DNA of 14,436 bases, from the NCBI GenBank assembly GCA_017548445.1, contig JAFYZZ010000078.1, forward strand, positions 1 to 14,436, read 5' to 3'. Both the position numbers and the translations under genes were made by a program. The notes under the pieces are model-generated. The model was not told the DNA's origin. It saw only the letters and a list, made by a program, of their open reading frames with translations, and searched no databases. Below, one piece after another: positions 7,098 through 14,436 of the stretch (the stretch's first letter is position 1; each line of letters opens with the position of its first letter). This DNA is from Bacteroidales bacterium. GTDB lineage: Bacteria > Bacteroidota > Bacteroidia > Bacteroidales > UBA932.

Positions 7098-8556
7098 TGC
7101 CGGCCATATTGTTCATCGCGGAATCGATGGTCATCGAGCCCGCACGCATATCCAGGGCGTCGTCCAGTTCCACGAAGCGGATCTGTTCGCTCTTGAAAAG
7201 CATATCTATCTCGCAGGTCTCGCCGTTGCGGTGCTTGGCGATGATGATCTGCGTCTTTTCCTTGTCTTCCGGGTTTTCGCTGAGCCCCACGAAGTCGGGG
7301 CGGTGGATGAAGATGACCATATCGGCGTCCTGCTCGATGGAGCCGGACTCACGCAGGTCGGACAGCTGCGGCTTGCCGCCGCCGCCCTGCCGCTGCACCG
7401 CCTGGCGGGACAGCTGCGAAAGGGCGATGATGGGCACGTCCAGTTCCTTCGCGGTGGCCTTGAGCGTCCGGGAGATGGCAGCCACTTCCTGCTCGCGCAT
7501 ACCCTTGAGTTCGGGAGGACCCTGCATCAACTGCAGGTAGTCCACCACGATCAGGCGCACGCCCTTGTTCTTCACCAGGTTCTTGGCCTTGGTGCGGAAT
7601 TCCATCAGCGGCAGACCCGGGGTGTCGTCGATGTACAAAGGGGCTTTCGAGAGGGCCCTGAGCTTGTATTCCAGCTGTTCCCACTCGTAGGCCTCCAGGC
7701 GGGTGCCGCCCTTGATCTTGTCGGCGCTCAGGCCGGACTCGGAGGTGATGAGACGCTTGACGAGCTGGATGGCGGACATCTCCAGCGAGAAGAAAGCCAC
7801 GGCCATATGGTGGTCCACGGCGGCATTGCGCGCGAGGTTCAGCGAGAACGCCGTCTTGCCCACGGAGGGCCGCGCCGCCAGGATGATCAGGTCGGATTTC
7901 TGCCAGCCCATCGTGATGCGGTCGATGCTCACGAAACCGGAAGGCACGCCGTTCAGGCCCGTGCTCTTCTGCATCTCCTGGATATCGCCCATCGCGAGGT
8001 TGATCAGGCTGCCGATGTCCTGCACCTCACGGCGGACGTTGCTCTGGATGGCGTCGTAGACCTTGCTCTGCGCCTTGTCGATCAGGTCGTCCACCTTGAT
8101 GGAGTCGTCGAAAGAGTCGCGCAGGATGTCGTAGGAAGCCGTAATCAGGTCCCGCTGGATGGTCTTCTGCTTGAGGATCTTGATGTAGTACTCGATGTGC
8201 GCCGCGGAACCCACCTTTTCGGAAAGGTTCGCCAGCGTGACGGTACCGCCCACGGCCTCCAGGTCTCCGGAAGCCTTGAGCTCGCTGCTCACCGTGATGA
8301 TATCCACCGAGGTATGGTCCGCGACCAGGCGGCCCATCGCCTCGAAAATCATCCGGTGCTTGGGGTCATAGAAACAGGAAGCGGTAAGCTCCTCCATCGC
8401 GAGGTCCACGCAGGAGGGCTCGAGCAGCATCGCGCCCAGCACGGCCTGCTCGACGTCCGGCGCCTGGGGCGGCTTGTTGCCGATTTCCAGGCCGAGGGTG
8501 TCGAGGCTCACCGCACCGTCTTTCTTGCGGGCGTTGCCGGGACGCTGCGCAGGCAT
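7084..8556 (-). CDS. dnaB: Replicative DNA helicase DnaB
   Basis: This 490-residue protein matches the DnaB family over its full length. The N-terminal domain begins near PPQAPDVEQAVLGAMLL (29-45). The RecA-like domain has Walker A ARPSVGKT (228-235), Walker B-like LIVVDYLQLM (335-344), ALSQLSRQ (378-385), the conserved SDLRESGSIEQDAD (399-412) and the arginine-finger region KHRNG (441-445). No intein interrupts these motifs. It forms a hexamer that unwinds DNA at the replication fork. The ATG lies five bases after the upstream zinc-ribbon gene, with AGGAGG overlapping that gene's stop and almost touching the ATG. The 3' end overlaps rseC by 14 bases. The family assignment is firm; linkage with rnf genes is likely by co-transcription only. 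Confidence 0.98.
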   Translation of the reverse strand: MPAQRPGNARKKDGAVSLDTLGLEIGNKPPQAPDVEQAVLGAMLLEPSCVDLAMEELTASCFYDPKHRMIFEAMGRLVADHTSVDIITVSSELKASGDLEAVGGTVTLANLSEKVGSAAHIEYYIKILKQKTIQRDLITASYDILRDSFDDSIKVDDLIDKAQSKVYDAIQSNVRREVQDIGSLINLAMGDIQEMQKSTGLNGVPSGFVSIDRITMGWQKSDLIILAARPSVGKTAFSLNLARNAAVDHHMAVAFFSLEMSAIQLVKRLITSESGLSADKIKGGTRLEAYEWEQLEYKLRALSKAPLYIDDTPGLPLMEFRTKAKNLVKNKGVRLIVVDYLQLMQGPPELKGMREQEVAAISRTLKATAKELDVPIIALSQLSRQAVQRQGGGGKPQLSDLRESGSIEQDADMVIFIHRPDFVGLSENPEDKEKTQIIIAKHRNGETCEIDMLFKSEQIRFVELDDALDMRAGSMTIDSAMNNMAGNGFE

Positions 8557-8563
8557 TCCTCCT
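8557..8563 (-). promoter_or_regulatory. dnaB: Shine-Dalgarno sequence at the dnaB start
   Basis: The minus strand reads TAGGAGGAATG: the stop of the zinc-ribbon gene (TAG), AGGAGG and the dnaB ATG are almost fused. The spacing is shorter than optimal (about one base), which may lower initiation or make dnaB depend on ribosomes ending the upstream gene. That effect is inferred. Confidence 0.6.
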
Positions 8564-9395
8564 AGATGTCGGGATTGACGATGATGCGTCCGCAGTGCTC
8601 GCAGATGACGAGCTTGCGGCCGGAAGCGATGTCGATGATGCGCTGCGGCGTGATGGTGTGGAAGCAGCCTCCGCAGGCGTCGCCGTAGGTGCCGTCCTCG
8701 TTCTTCGGGAAGAGGGTCACCACGGCCAGGTGGTTGTGCGCGTTCCCGCGGATGCGCTCGTAGGCGCTGAGGGTGCGCTCGTCGATCTTGGCGGCAAGGG
8801 CCTCGCGCTTCGCCACGAGGGCCTTCTCCTCCTTCGCGGTGGACTCCACGATCACGGCCAGCTCTTCCTGCTTGGCCTTGAGGTCCTCCTCGCGGATGAT
8901 GATGCGGTCGCCGATGCGCTCCTGGTCCAGTTTGCGCTCCTCGATGGCGGCGCGGGCCTCCGTGATGTTCTTCTCCGCGATGGCGCGGAGCAGGCCCTGG
9001 TTCTCCAGTTCCTTGTTGATGGAATCGTATTCGCGGCTGTTGGAGATATTCTCCAGCTGGGAACGGTATTTCTCGATTTCTCCGTCCAGTTCGACGATCT
9101 GCCGGTTGGCGGCGTCGATGCTCTGGTTGTAGCCGTCGATCAGCTGGGAGATGCGCTCGGACTTGGCGCGCAGGCCGGCGAGTTCCTCTTCGAGGATCGC
9201 CACCTCGGCGGGCAGTTCGCCCCGCTGCTGGACCAGCCTGTCAATGGCGACGTCGGCCGCCTGGAGTTCATAAAGCGTCTTGAGTTTTTCCTGGGTGCTC
9301 TGCTCGGACTCCGCGAAGGACTTCTGCAGGGAAACGAAAGTTTCACGCTCATCGACGGGCGTCACCGGTTTCGTTGATTTCTTGGTGGTAGCCAT
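8562..9395 (-). CDS. Coiled-coil C4-type zinc-ribbon protein (COG1579-like)
   Basis: This 277-residue protein has a Lys/Thr/Pro-rich N-terminus and a long charged, heptad-like coiled coil from about residue 30 to 210. It ends in a C-terminal zinc ribbon with CGGC (C241, C244), the conserved TITPQ segment, and CEHC (C265, C268). This is the layout of the COG1579 / zf-RING_7 family, of unclear function and often proposed to bind nucleic acid or act as a scaffold. The ATG 9395 lies 55 bases after merR, and a -7-like box sits about 50 bases upstream, so it may head the transcript through dnaB and rnf. The 3' end almost abuts dnaB. Its own role is not known. Confidence 0.9.
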   Translation of the reverse strand: MATTKKSTKPVTPVDERETFVSLQKSFAESEQSTQEKLKTLYELQAADVAIDRLVQQRGELPAEVAILEEELAGLRAKSERISQLIDGYNQSIDAANRQIVELDGEIEKYRSQLENISNSREYDSINKELENQGLLRAIAEKNITEARAAIEERKLDQERIGDRIIIREEDLKAKQEELAVIVESTAKEEKALVAKREALAAKIDERTLSAYERIRGNAHNHLAVVTLFPKNEDGTYGDACGGCFHTITPQRIIDIASGRKLVICEHCGRIIVNPDI

Positions 9396-9445
9396 ATGGT
9401 TTTCTAGAATTAATCGTTATTTATTTCGCACACGTCTGCAATTTG

Positions 9446-9453
9446 CAAAGTTA
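9446..9453 (-). promoter_or_regulatory. Putative -7 box for the zinc-ribbon/dnaB/rnf transcript
   Basis: TAACTTTG on the minus strand fits TAnnTTTG and begins with the TAA stop codon of merR. Transcription would start about 45 bases before ATG 9395, in an AT-rich 55-bp gap, the only sizeable gap in this strand between 11745 and 1679. A -33 element is not clear. Confidence 0.5.
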
Positions 9454-9771
9454 AGAAATATTTTTCTTAATCTCCACAAGTTGCGCCCGGATTTGCTTCA
9501 GGGATTCGAGGGCCTTGACGCTCCTGTCCACGGGGCGCCGGTCGGCGGAAAGCTGCAGGGCGGCGCCCTCCAGCGTCAGGCCGCGGTCCTTGACCAGATA
9601 GTGGATCTGCTTCAGGGTCTCCAGGTCAGCGGCGGTGAACTGCCTGTTGCCCTTGGCGTTGCGCTGGGGCTTGATGAGTTTCGGGAAAGAATTGGACCAG
9701 AAACGGACGAGGGACACCGACTCTCCCAGGGCTTCGGCCACTTCGCCGATAGAATAATACAGCTTCTCCAT
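9451..9771 (-). CDS. Small MerR-family DNA-binding protein
   Basis: This 106-residue protein starts MEKLYYSIGEVAEALGES. A winged-helix MerR DNA-binding domain covers about residues 5-72, with SLVRFWSNSFPKLIKPQRNAKG continuing into the wing and QFTAADLETLKQIHYLVKDRGLTLEGA as the following helices. The C-terminal part is a short charged helix (about 80-104) that could dimerise. There is no ligand-binding domain and there are no conserved metal-binding cysteines, so the signal it senses, if any, is unknown. Similar short MerR proteins occur next to M23 peptidase genes in Bacteroidota. It starts five bases after the preceding peptidase gene, without a Shine-Dalgarno sequence. It may regulate the promoter inside its own 3' end; this is speculation. 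Confidence 0.88.
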   Translation of the reverse strand: MEKLYYSIGEVAEALGESVSLVRFWSNSFPKLIKPQRNAKGNRQFTAADLETLKQIHYLVKDRGLTLEGAALQLSADRRPVDRSVKALESLKQIRAQLVEIKKNIS

Positions 9772-9776
9772 ATTTG

Positions 9777-10730
9777 TTAATCCATTGTTTGCATCGTATT
9801 CACGGACATAAAGAGCATATTCGCATACTCTTCCGGCGTCACCGAGGCGAAGAAATGGCCCACCGGGTCCATCGCCGCCCCGTCGCGGCGCAGTTCGTAG
9901 TGCAGGTGCGGCGCGAAGGCCTGTCCGGACATTCCCACGGCGCCCAGCACCTGGCCCGCGCGGACCCGCTGCCCGGCACGGACAGCCATACTCTCCAGGT
10001 GGGCGTACACCGTCTCGTAGCCGCCGGCGTGCGTCACGCGGACCGTGTTGCCCGTAGAGCGCGACGAGGCGGCCGACACCACCGTGCCGTCCGCGGTTGC
10101 CAGCACCGGCGTGCCGCGCGGGACAAGGATGTCCACCCCCTCGTGGAACACATAGGCCTTGTAGAAAGGATTGATCTTTCGGCCGGCGGAAGCGCCGATC
10201 TGCGGATAGGAGATGTCCTTCACGGGCAGGGTCATCGGCGGCAGGACGGCCGCCGAGTCGGACAGGGCGCGGAAGATCCGCAGGAAAGCCGAATCCACCG
10301 CCGCGCTGCGCCGCAGCAGGCTGTCCGCCTTGATGTGCGTCCGGGACACCAGGTCGGCGTCCGGGATAGTGTCGATGGCCGGGAGGCCGTGGCCTTCCGA
10401 TATCGGGTCCAGGCCCGGCGTGCCCGAATGGAACACCAGGCCGTAGATGTCGTTGTCCTTGTGCTGCAGGCCGGCGATGGCGTCGCCCAGCAGCTGCTCG
10501 CGCTCTTCCAGGCCGGGATAAAGCTGCTCGTATAGCCGGAGCTCGCGCCGGAGGCTTCGCTCGGTGTCCGTGCGGAACAGCAGCGCGAAGGCAAGGTAAG
10601 TCAGCACCGCCAGCGTGAAGGTGAGCAGCATATAGACCAGCAGGGTCCTCACCGCCTGCCAGATCTTGCGCGGCGCCTCGCCGAAGTGGAAACTCTCGGC
10701 GTCGAATACGAAAAGTTTCCTCCTAGCCAT
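9777..10730 (-). CDS. Membrane-anchored M23 (LytM-type) peptidase, second of a tandem pair
   Basis: This 317-residue protein has a basic N-terminus, one membrane helix (about 29-52) and a helical linker. The C-terminal M23 domain holds all zinc and catalytic residues in view: H196 and D200 (HEGVD), H244 (YAHL), and H275 and H277 (HLHYE). M23 enzymes cut peptide cross-links of peptidoglycan in the periplasm; intact motifs suggest activity. The linker segment AGLQHKDNDIYGLVFH resembles EGIEQRDDDVYRSIYG in the upstream peptidase, pointing to duplication. ATG 10730 overlaps that gene by eight bases and has AAGGAGG seven bases upstream. MerR follows five bases after the stop. Confidence 0.93.
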   Translation of the reverse strand: MARRKLFVFDAESFHFGEAPRKIWQAVRTLLVYMLLTFTLAVLTYLAFALLFRTDTERSLRRELRLYEQLYPGLEEREQLLGDAIAGLQHKDNDIYGLVFHSGTPGLDPISEGHGLPAIDTIPDADLVSRTHIKADSLLRRSAAVDSAFLRIFRALSDSAAVLPPMTLPVKDISYPQIGASAGRKINPFYKAYVFHEGVDILVPRGTPVLATADGTVVSAASSRSTGNTVRVTHAGGYETVYAHLESMAVRAGQRVRAGQVLGAVGMSGQAFAPHLHYELRRDGAAMDPVGHFFASVTPEEYANMLFMSVNTMQTMD

Positions 10731-11745
10731 TGCCCTTCCTCCTTCTTCTGAGCAGTTCCGTCGTGCTGGAACGCTTGCCGGCGGGCGATTCCTCGCGGCG
10801 CGTTTCCACCATAGACCGGTACTCGTCCAGCGGCATATTGAAATCCATAAAATTCATCGGGTCCACCTTCTCGTCGCGGTACACCACCTCGTAGTGCAGG
10901 TGCGGTCCGGTCACCTTGCCCGTGGAACCCACGGTACCTATCTGCTCGCCCCGTTTGACCTTCATCCCTTCCACCACGGACATATCGTTCAGGTGCGCAT
11001 AACGGGTCTTGTAGCCGTATCCGTGGTCGATCACGATCTCGTTGCCGTAACCGTTGAACTTGGAGTTGACCTCCACCACGACGCCGTCGCCGGTGCAGTA
11101 GACCGGCACCCCCCGGTCCGTGGCGAAGTCCTGGCCGGCGTGGTTCTCACTTCCACCATACACCGGATCGGTGCGGTAGCCGAAACCGCTGGAAAGCAGC
11201 ACCTTGCGCTTGTCGGGAAGCAGCGGCGGCACGCTCGGCACGCAGGAGAGCATATCGCCTTCCTGGCGGGCCAGCACGCCCACTTCATCCAGCGACTTGC
11301 TCTGGATGAAGGCGCGTTTGGTGAGGTTGTCCAGGCGGCGGACGGAGCGCGACAGCGAAGCGTTTCCACCCAGCCTGTCCAGTTCGGCGTAGCGGTTCAG
11401 GCCGCCGAGGCCGGAGTTCTTGACCTCGTCCGGAATCTCGCCCAGGCCATAGATGGAGCGGTAGACGTCGTCGTCCCGCTGCTCGATACCCTCCAGCGTT
11501 GCCTCATAAAGGTCCAGCCGCTGCCCCAGCACGTCCATCCGCGCCTCCCACTCCGCCACCCGGCGCTTGAGCAGGGCGGTCTTCGGGAGGTCCCAGTGGA
11601 ACACAGACGTATAGAGCCAGAAGTACAGGAACACAAAGCCCACGGCAAGGACCAGGGCCAGCCCCGCCCGGACGTATTTGAGATACCCGGGCGGCTCCTG
11701 TTTCTCATACAACAGCGTCTGAGGATTGAGGGCGTACTTCGGCAT
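10723..11745 (-). CDS. Membrane-anchored M23 (LytM-type) peptidase, first of a tandem pair
   Basis: This 340-residue protein has a cytoplasmic N-terminus (MPKYALNPQTLLYEK), one membrane helix (about 27-49), a coiled-coil linker (about 55-95) and a C-terminal M23 domain. The active-site set is complete: H202 and D206 (HAGQD), H251 (YAHL), and H282 and H284 (HLHYE). SSGFGYRTDP before the domain is typical of the family. A basic Ser/Arg-rich tail ends the protein. It probably acts on peptidoglycan from the inner membrane, either as a hydrolase or in envelope shaping. The gene diverges from alaS. A -7 box lies seven bases before the ATG, so it likely leads the peptidase/peptidase/merR unit. Confidence 0.94.
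   Translation of the reverse strand: MPKYALNPQTLLYEKQEPPGYLKYVRAGLALVLAVGFVFLYFWLYTSVFHWDLPKTALLKRRVAEWEARMDVLGQRLDLYEATLEGIEQRDDDVYRSIYGLGEIPDEVKNSGLGGLNRYAELDRLGGNASLSRSVRRLDNLTKRAFIQSKSLDEVGVLARQEGDMLSCVPSVPPLLPDKRKVLLSSGFGYRTDPVYGGSENHAGQDFATDRGVPVYCTGDGVVVEVNSKFNGYGNEIVIDHGYGYKTRYAHLNDMSVVEGMKVKRGEQIGTVGSTGKVTGPHLHYEVVYRDEKVDPMNFMDFNMPLDEYRSMVETRREESPAGKRSSTTELLRRRRKGNG
10738..10744 (-). promoter_or_regulatory. Shine-Dalgarno sequence for the second M23 peptidase
   Basis: AAGGAGG on the minus strand lies seven bases before ATG 10730, inside the 3' end of the first peptidase gene. It supports that start and tight co-expression of the pair. Confidence 0.75.
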
Positions 11746-11752
11746 AAGGCTG

Positions 11753-11760
11753 CAAATATA
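11753..11760 (-). promoter_or_regulatory. Bacteroidota -7 box upstream of the M23 peptidase pair
   Basis: TATATTTG on the minus strand is an exact TAnnTTTG match and ends seven bases (CAGCCTT) before ATG 11745. The transcript leader would be only a few bases. No matching -33 box is evident. Confidence 0.6.
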
Positions 11761-11833
11761 CTCATTTTTTGCGAATTACGGTGTGTTACCTCAAGTGCGC
11801 GCCTGCGCGTTTCTTTATTTGGCTGAAAATGAT

Positions 11834-11841
11834 TACTTTTG
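11834..11841 (+). promoter_or_regulatory. alaS: Putative -7 box for alaS
   Basis: TACTTTTG fits TAnnTTTG 24 bases before the alaS ATG, with a T-rich segment near 11810-11813 at about -33. A second, imperfect box TTAATTTG (11851-11858) lies seven bases before the ATG, the same place as the boxes of nfnA and the M23 gene. Either or both may be used. The rest of the 120-bp divergent gap (11746-11865) shows no other gene. Confidence 0.5.
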
Positions 11842-11865
11842 TGGTTCGAATTAATTTGCAGAAAT

Positions 11866-14436
11866 ATGACCTCAAAGGAAATCAGACAGAAATTCCTCGA
11901 TTTCTTCGCTTCGAAGGGCCACGCCATCGTGCCGTCCGCGCCGATGGTGGTGAAGAACGACCCTACCCTGATGTTCACCAACGCCGGGATGAACCAGTTC
12001 AAGGACATCTTCCTGGGCAACGCCAAAGCCCCCTGGCAGCGGGCCGCCGACTCGCAGAAATGCCTGCGCGTCAGCGGAAAGCACAATGACCTGGAAGAAG
12101 TCGGACACGATACCTACCACCACACGATGTTCGAGATGCTGGGCAACTGGAGCTTCGGCGACTATTTCAAGGCCGAGGCCATCGACTGGGCCTGGGAACT
12201 GCTTACAGGCGTGTACGGGATCGACAAGAACCTCCTTTACGCCACCGTGTTCGAAGGCTCCGCCGAGGACGGCACCGAACTCGACGAGGAGGCCCGCCAG
12301 GCCTGGCGCAAGTACCTGCCGGAGGACCACATCCTCCTGGGCAACAAGCACGACAACTTCTGGGAGATGGGCGACACCGGCCCCTGCGGCCCCTGCTCCG
12401 AGGTGCACATCGACATCCGCACCGCCGAAGAGAAAGCCGCTTCCGGCCTTCCGGGCCGCGAACTGGTGAACAAGTCCGACCCGCACGTCATCGAAATCTG
12501 GAACCTCGTGTTTATGCAGTTCCAGCGGATGGCCGACGGCCACCTGGAACCGCTGCCCGCCCGCAACATCGACACCGGTATGGGTTTCGAGCGCCTCTGC
12601 GCCGTGCTCCAGGGCAAGAACAGCAACTACGACAGCGACGTCTTCACCGGGATGCTCACCCGCATCGGCGAACTCTCCGGCCACAAATACGGCGAGAATG
12701 CCGACACCGACGTGGCGATGCGCGTAATCGCGGACCACATCCGCGCCATCAGCTTCAGCATCGCCGACGGCCAGTTGCCTTCCAACGTAAAGGCCGGCTA
12801 CGTCATCCGCCGCATCCTGCGCCGCGCCGTCCGCTACGGTTACACGTTCCTCGGCCTCGGAGAGCCTTTCCTCTGCCGCCTCGTGCAGCAGCTCGTGGAC
12901 GATATGGGCGAAGCCTATCCCGAGATCGCGAAGCAGCAGACCTTCATCGAGAACGTCATCCGCGAGGAGGAAATGGCCTTCCTTCGCACCCTCGACCGCG
13001 GCATCCGCCTGATGGACGAGTGCCTGGAGCGCAGCAAGGACAGCAAGGTCATCGCCGGCGCCGACGCCTTCCGCCTCTACGACACCTACGGCTTCCCCAT
13101 CGACCTCACGGAGCTGATCGCCGCCGAGCACGGCTATACCGTGGACCAGGCGGGGTTCCAGGCCGAACTGAAGCAGCAGAAGGACCGCGCCCGCAACGCC
13201 ACCGCCAACACCTTCGGCGACTGGACGGTCTACCACGAAGGCGAGAACGTGGAGTTCACGGGCTTCGACGGCACCGAGGTGGAGGGCGCCCTGCTCCTGA
13301 AGAGCCGCACCGTAGTCCAGAAGAACAAGGAGATGCTCCAGCTCGTCTTCGACCGCACACCGTTCTACGGCGAGATGGGCGGCGAGATCGGCGACACGGG
13401 CGTGCTGACCGCCGCCGACGGCGAGCAGGTCAGGATCCTCAACACCGTCAAGGAGAACAACCTCACCATCCACATCGCCGAGCGGCTGCCGCAGGACTGC
13501 ACGGGCGCCTTCCGCCTGAGCGTGGATGCGGAGCGCCGCCAGCGCATCGCGAACAACCACAGCTGCACGCACCTGCTGCACCGGGCCCTGCGCGAGATCC
13601 TCGGCAGCCACGTGGAGCAGAAGGGTTCCTTCGTGGGAGACCAGGGCTTCCGCTTCGACTTCTCCCACTTCGAAAAACTCTCCGACGAGCAGCTCGCGGC
13701 GGTGGAGAAACGCGTTAACGAGCTGATCCGCAGCAACTTCCCGCTCGCAGAGAAACGCGACGCCACGATGGAGGAGGCCCGCGGGATGGGCGCGATGGCC
13801 CTCTTCGGCGAGAAATACGGCGACCGCGTGCGCGTGGTGCGCTTCGGTCCGAGCGTCGAGCTCTGCGGCGGCTGCCACACCTCCGCCACGGGTAACATCG
13901 GCTTCTTCAAGATCACGGGCGAATCGGCCATCGCCGCCGGCATCCGGCGCATCGAGGCCGTGACCGGCGAACGTGCCGAGGAACTTGTCTTCGGAATGCA
14001 GGACCTGCTGAAGACGGCCCGTTCCTTCTTCAACAACGTCCCCGACCTCGAAGGCGCCATCCGCAGGATGATCGACGACAACGCCGCCTTCAAGAAGCAG
14101 GCGGAAGAGTTCTCCCGCCAGAAGGCCGCCGAACTGGCCCGCACGCTGTCCGCCCGCGCACAAGAAGTGAACGGCATCAAGCTGATTGCGGTGGAACGCG
14201 GCAGCCTGCCCGGCATCGATCCCGCCCTGATGCGCAACGCGGCCCTCGCCCTGCAGAAAGAGCTGAAGGGCACCGCCCTGGCCGCCGCCTATGAAAGCGA
14301 CGGCAAACCGCAGCTGATGCTGATGTATTCCGACGACCTTGTGGCCGCGGGCCGCAACGCCGGCAAGGACATCCGCGACGCCGCCAGGTTCATCCAGGGC
14401 GGCGGCGGCCAGCCCGGCCTCGCCACCGCGGGCGGC
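11866..14436 (+). CDS. alaS: Alanyl-tRNA synthetase, nearly complete
   Basis: The frame from ATG 11866 ([18 protein letters not shown]) stays open to the right edge, 857 codons. It ends in [13 protein letters not shown], which lies close to the normal C-terminus, so only about 10-25 residues are missing. Class II catalytic motifs are visible: [34 protein letters not shown] and [14 protein letters not shown]. The editing and zinc site is complete, with H565 and H569 ([10 protein letters not shown]) and C667 and H671 (CGGCHT), which is nearly the numbering I recall for E. coli AlaRS. A DHHA1/C-Ala region follows. The enzyme charges tRNA-Ala in the cytoplasm and edits mis-charged Ser/Gly. It is the only plus-strand gene, divergent from the M23 peptidases. 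A large antisense open frame inside it is a GC-codon artefact. Confidence 0.97.
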   Translation, partial: MTSKEIRQKFLDFFASKGHAIVPSAPMVVKNDPTLMFTNAGMNQFKDIFLGNAKAPWQRAADSQKCLRVSGKHNDLEEVGHDTYHHTMFEMLGNWSFGDYFKAEAIDWAWELLTGVYGIDKNLLYATVFEGSAEDGTELDEEARQAWRKYLPEDHILLGNKHDNFWEMGDTGPCGPCSEVHIDIRTAEEKAASGLPGRELVNKSDPHVIEIWNLVFMQFQRMADGHLEPLPARNIDTGMGFERLCAVLQGKNSNYDSDVFTGMLTRIGELSGHKYGENADTDVAMRVIADHIRAISFSIADGQLPSNVKAGYVIRRILRRAVRYGYTFLGLGEPFLCRLVQQLVDDMGEAYPEIAKQQTFIENVIREEEMAFLRTLDRGIRLMDECLERSKDSKVIAGADAFRLYDTYGFPIDLTELIAAEHGYTVDQAGFQAELKQQKDRARNATANTFGDWTVYHEGENVEFTGFDGTEVEGALLLKSRTVVQKNKEMLQLVFDRTPFYGEMGGEIGDTGVLTAADGEQVRILNTVKENNLTIHIAERLPQDCTGAFRLSVDAERRQRIANNHSCTHLLHRALREILGSHVEQKGSFVGDQGFRFDFSHFEKLSDEQLAAVEKRVNELIRSNFPLAEKRDATMEEARGMGAMALFGEKYGDRVRVVRFGPSVELCGGCHTSATGNIGFFKITGESAIAAGIRRIEAVTGERAEELVFGMQDLLKTARSFFNNVPDLEGAIRRMIDDNAAFKKQAEEFSRQKAAELARTLSARAQEVNGIKLIAVERGSLPGIDPALMRNAALALQKELKGTALAAAYESDGKPQLMLMYSDDLVAAGRNAGKDIRDAARFIQGGGGQPGLATAGG

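Noticed and set aside
6937..8565. A 542-codon plus-strand open frame opposite dnaB; similar ones lie at 4380-5840 (rnfC), 8595-9377 (zinc ribbon) and 10666-11826 (M23).
   Set aside because: All are mirror frames of well-supported minus-strand genes, rich in Arg/His/Gly/Ala, with no promoter or ribosome-binding site and no family signal.
9454..9469. A small AT-rich inverted repeat (AAGAAA...TTTCTT) at the end of merR, as a terminator.
   Set aside because: The stem has only six A-T pairs and lies in coding sequence with no proper U-tract after it on the minus strand. It is too weak to call.
11796..11820. A GCGC/GCGC mini-hairpin followed by T-rich sequence upstream of alaS, as a T-box or attenuator.
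   Set aside because: It lies upstream of the likely alaS transcription start, the stem is only about four pairs, and no specifier-loop or T-box sequence is visible.
11872..14163. A 763-codon open frame on the minus strand opposite alaS.
   Set aside because: It is antisense to a fully motif-supported AlaRS. Its translation is Ala/Gly/His/Val-rich without recognisable domains, as expected opposite a GC-rich gene.
1..14436. Mobile elements, CRISPR arrays, tRNA genes, defence systems or biosynthetic clusters.
   Set aside because: The genes are tightly packed housekeeping and energy genes with uniform composition. I saw no transposase, integrase, repeat array or tRNA-like clover structure.

Overview
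The window looks like the chromosome of a GC-rich member of the Bacteroidales. Three things suggest this: promoter -7 boxes of the Bacteroidota type (TAnnTTTG), protein sequences that read as Bacteroidota versions of their families, and a gene order (alaS diverging from M23 peptidases, a small MerR-like gene, a complete rnf operon) that I associate with that group. The high GC content would fit an Alistipes/Rikenellaceae or Cryptobacteroides-like gut lineage, but genus is a guess. There are no tRNA, rRNA, IS, phage, CRISPR or other mobile features. No stretch over 300 bases lacks a gene; the longest gap is about 120 bp.

Layout, right to left (the direction in which most genes are read): alaS (plus strand, 11866 to beyond the right edge) diverges from a minus-strand train that covers almost all the rest. 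The train starts with two tandem membrane-anchored M23 (LytM-type) peptidases (11745-10723 and 10730-9777) and a small MerR-like DNA-binding protein (9771-9451). A promoter-like box at 9446-9453 then precedes a coiled-coil C4 zinc-ribbon protein (9395-8562), the replicative helicase dnaB (8556-7084), rseC (7097-6678) and the complete rnfBCDGEA operon (6678-1679). Most junctions in this train overlap or are only a few bases apart. A small secreted beta-barrel protein (1655-1221) follows and ends in a strong intrinsic terminator (1168-1206). A new transcription unit then starts: a ferredoxin-NADP reductase alpha-like subunit (1150-287) and the N-terminus of its glutamate synthase-like/NfnB partner (285 to beyond the left edge).

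The functional theme of the left half is anaerobic redox energy conservation. Rnf couples reduced ferredoxin:NAD+ electron transfer to ion pumping, and the adjacent NfnAB-type pair could interconvert NADPH, NADH and ferredoxin. All expected Rnf cofactor sites are visible: FMN-threonine motifs in RnfG and RnfD, intramembrane cysteine pairs in RnfA and RnfE, two ferredoxin clusters in RnfC and five predicted clusters in RnfB. The right half is envelope and core housekeeping. I found no convincing novel system. The points worth a second look are the promoter architecture, the tandem M23/MerR module, the linkage of dnaB to rnf, the small outer-membrane protein between rnf and nfn, and the altered FMN motif in RnfG.
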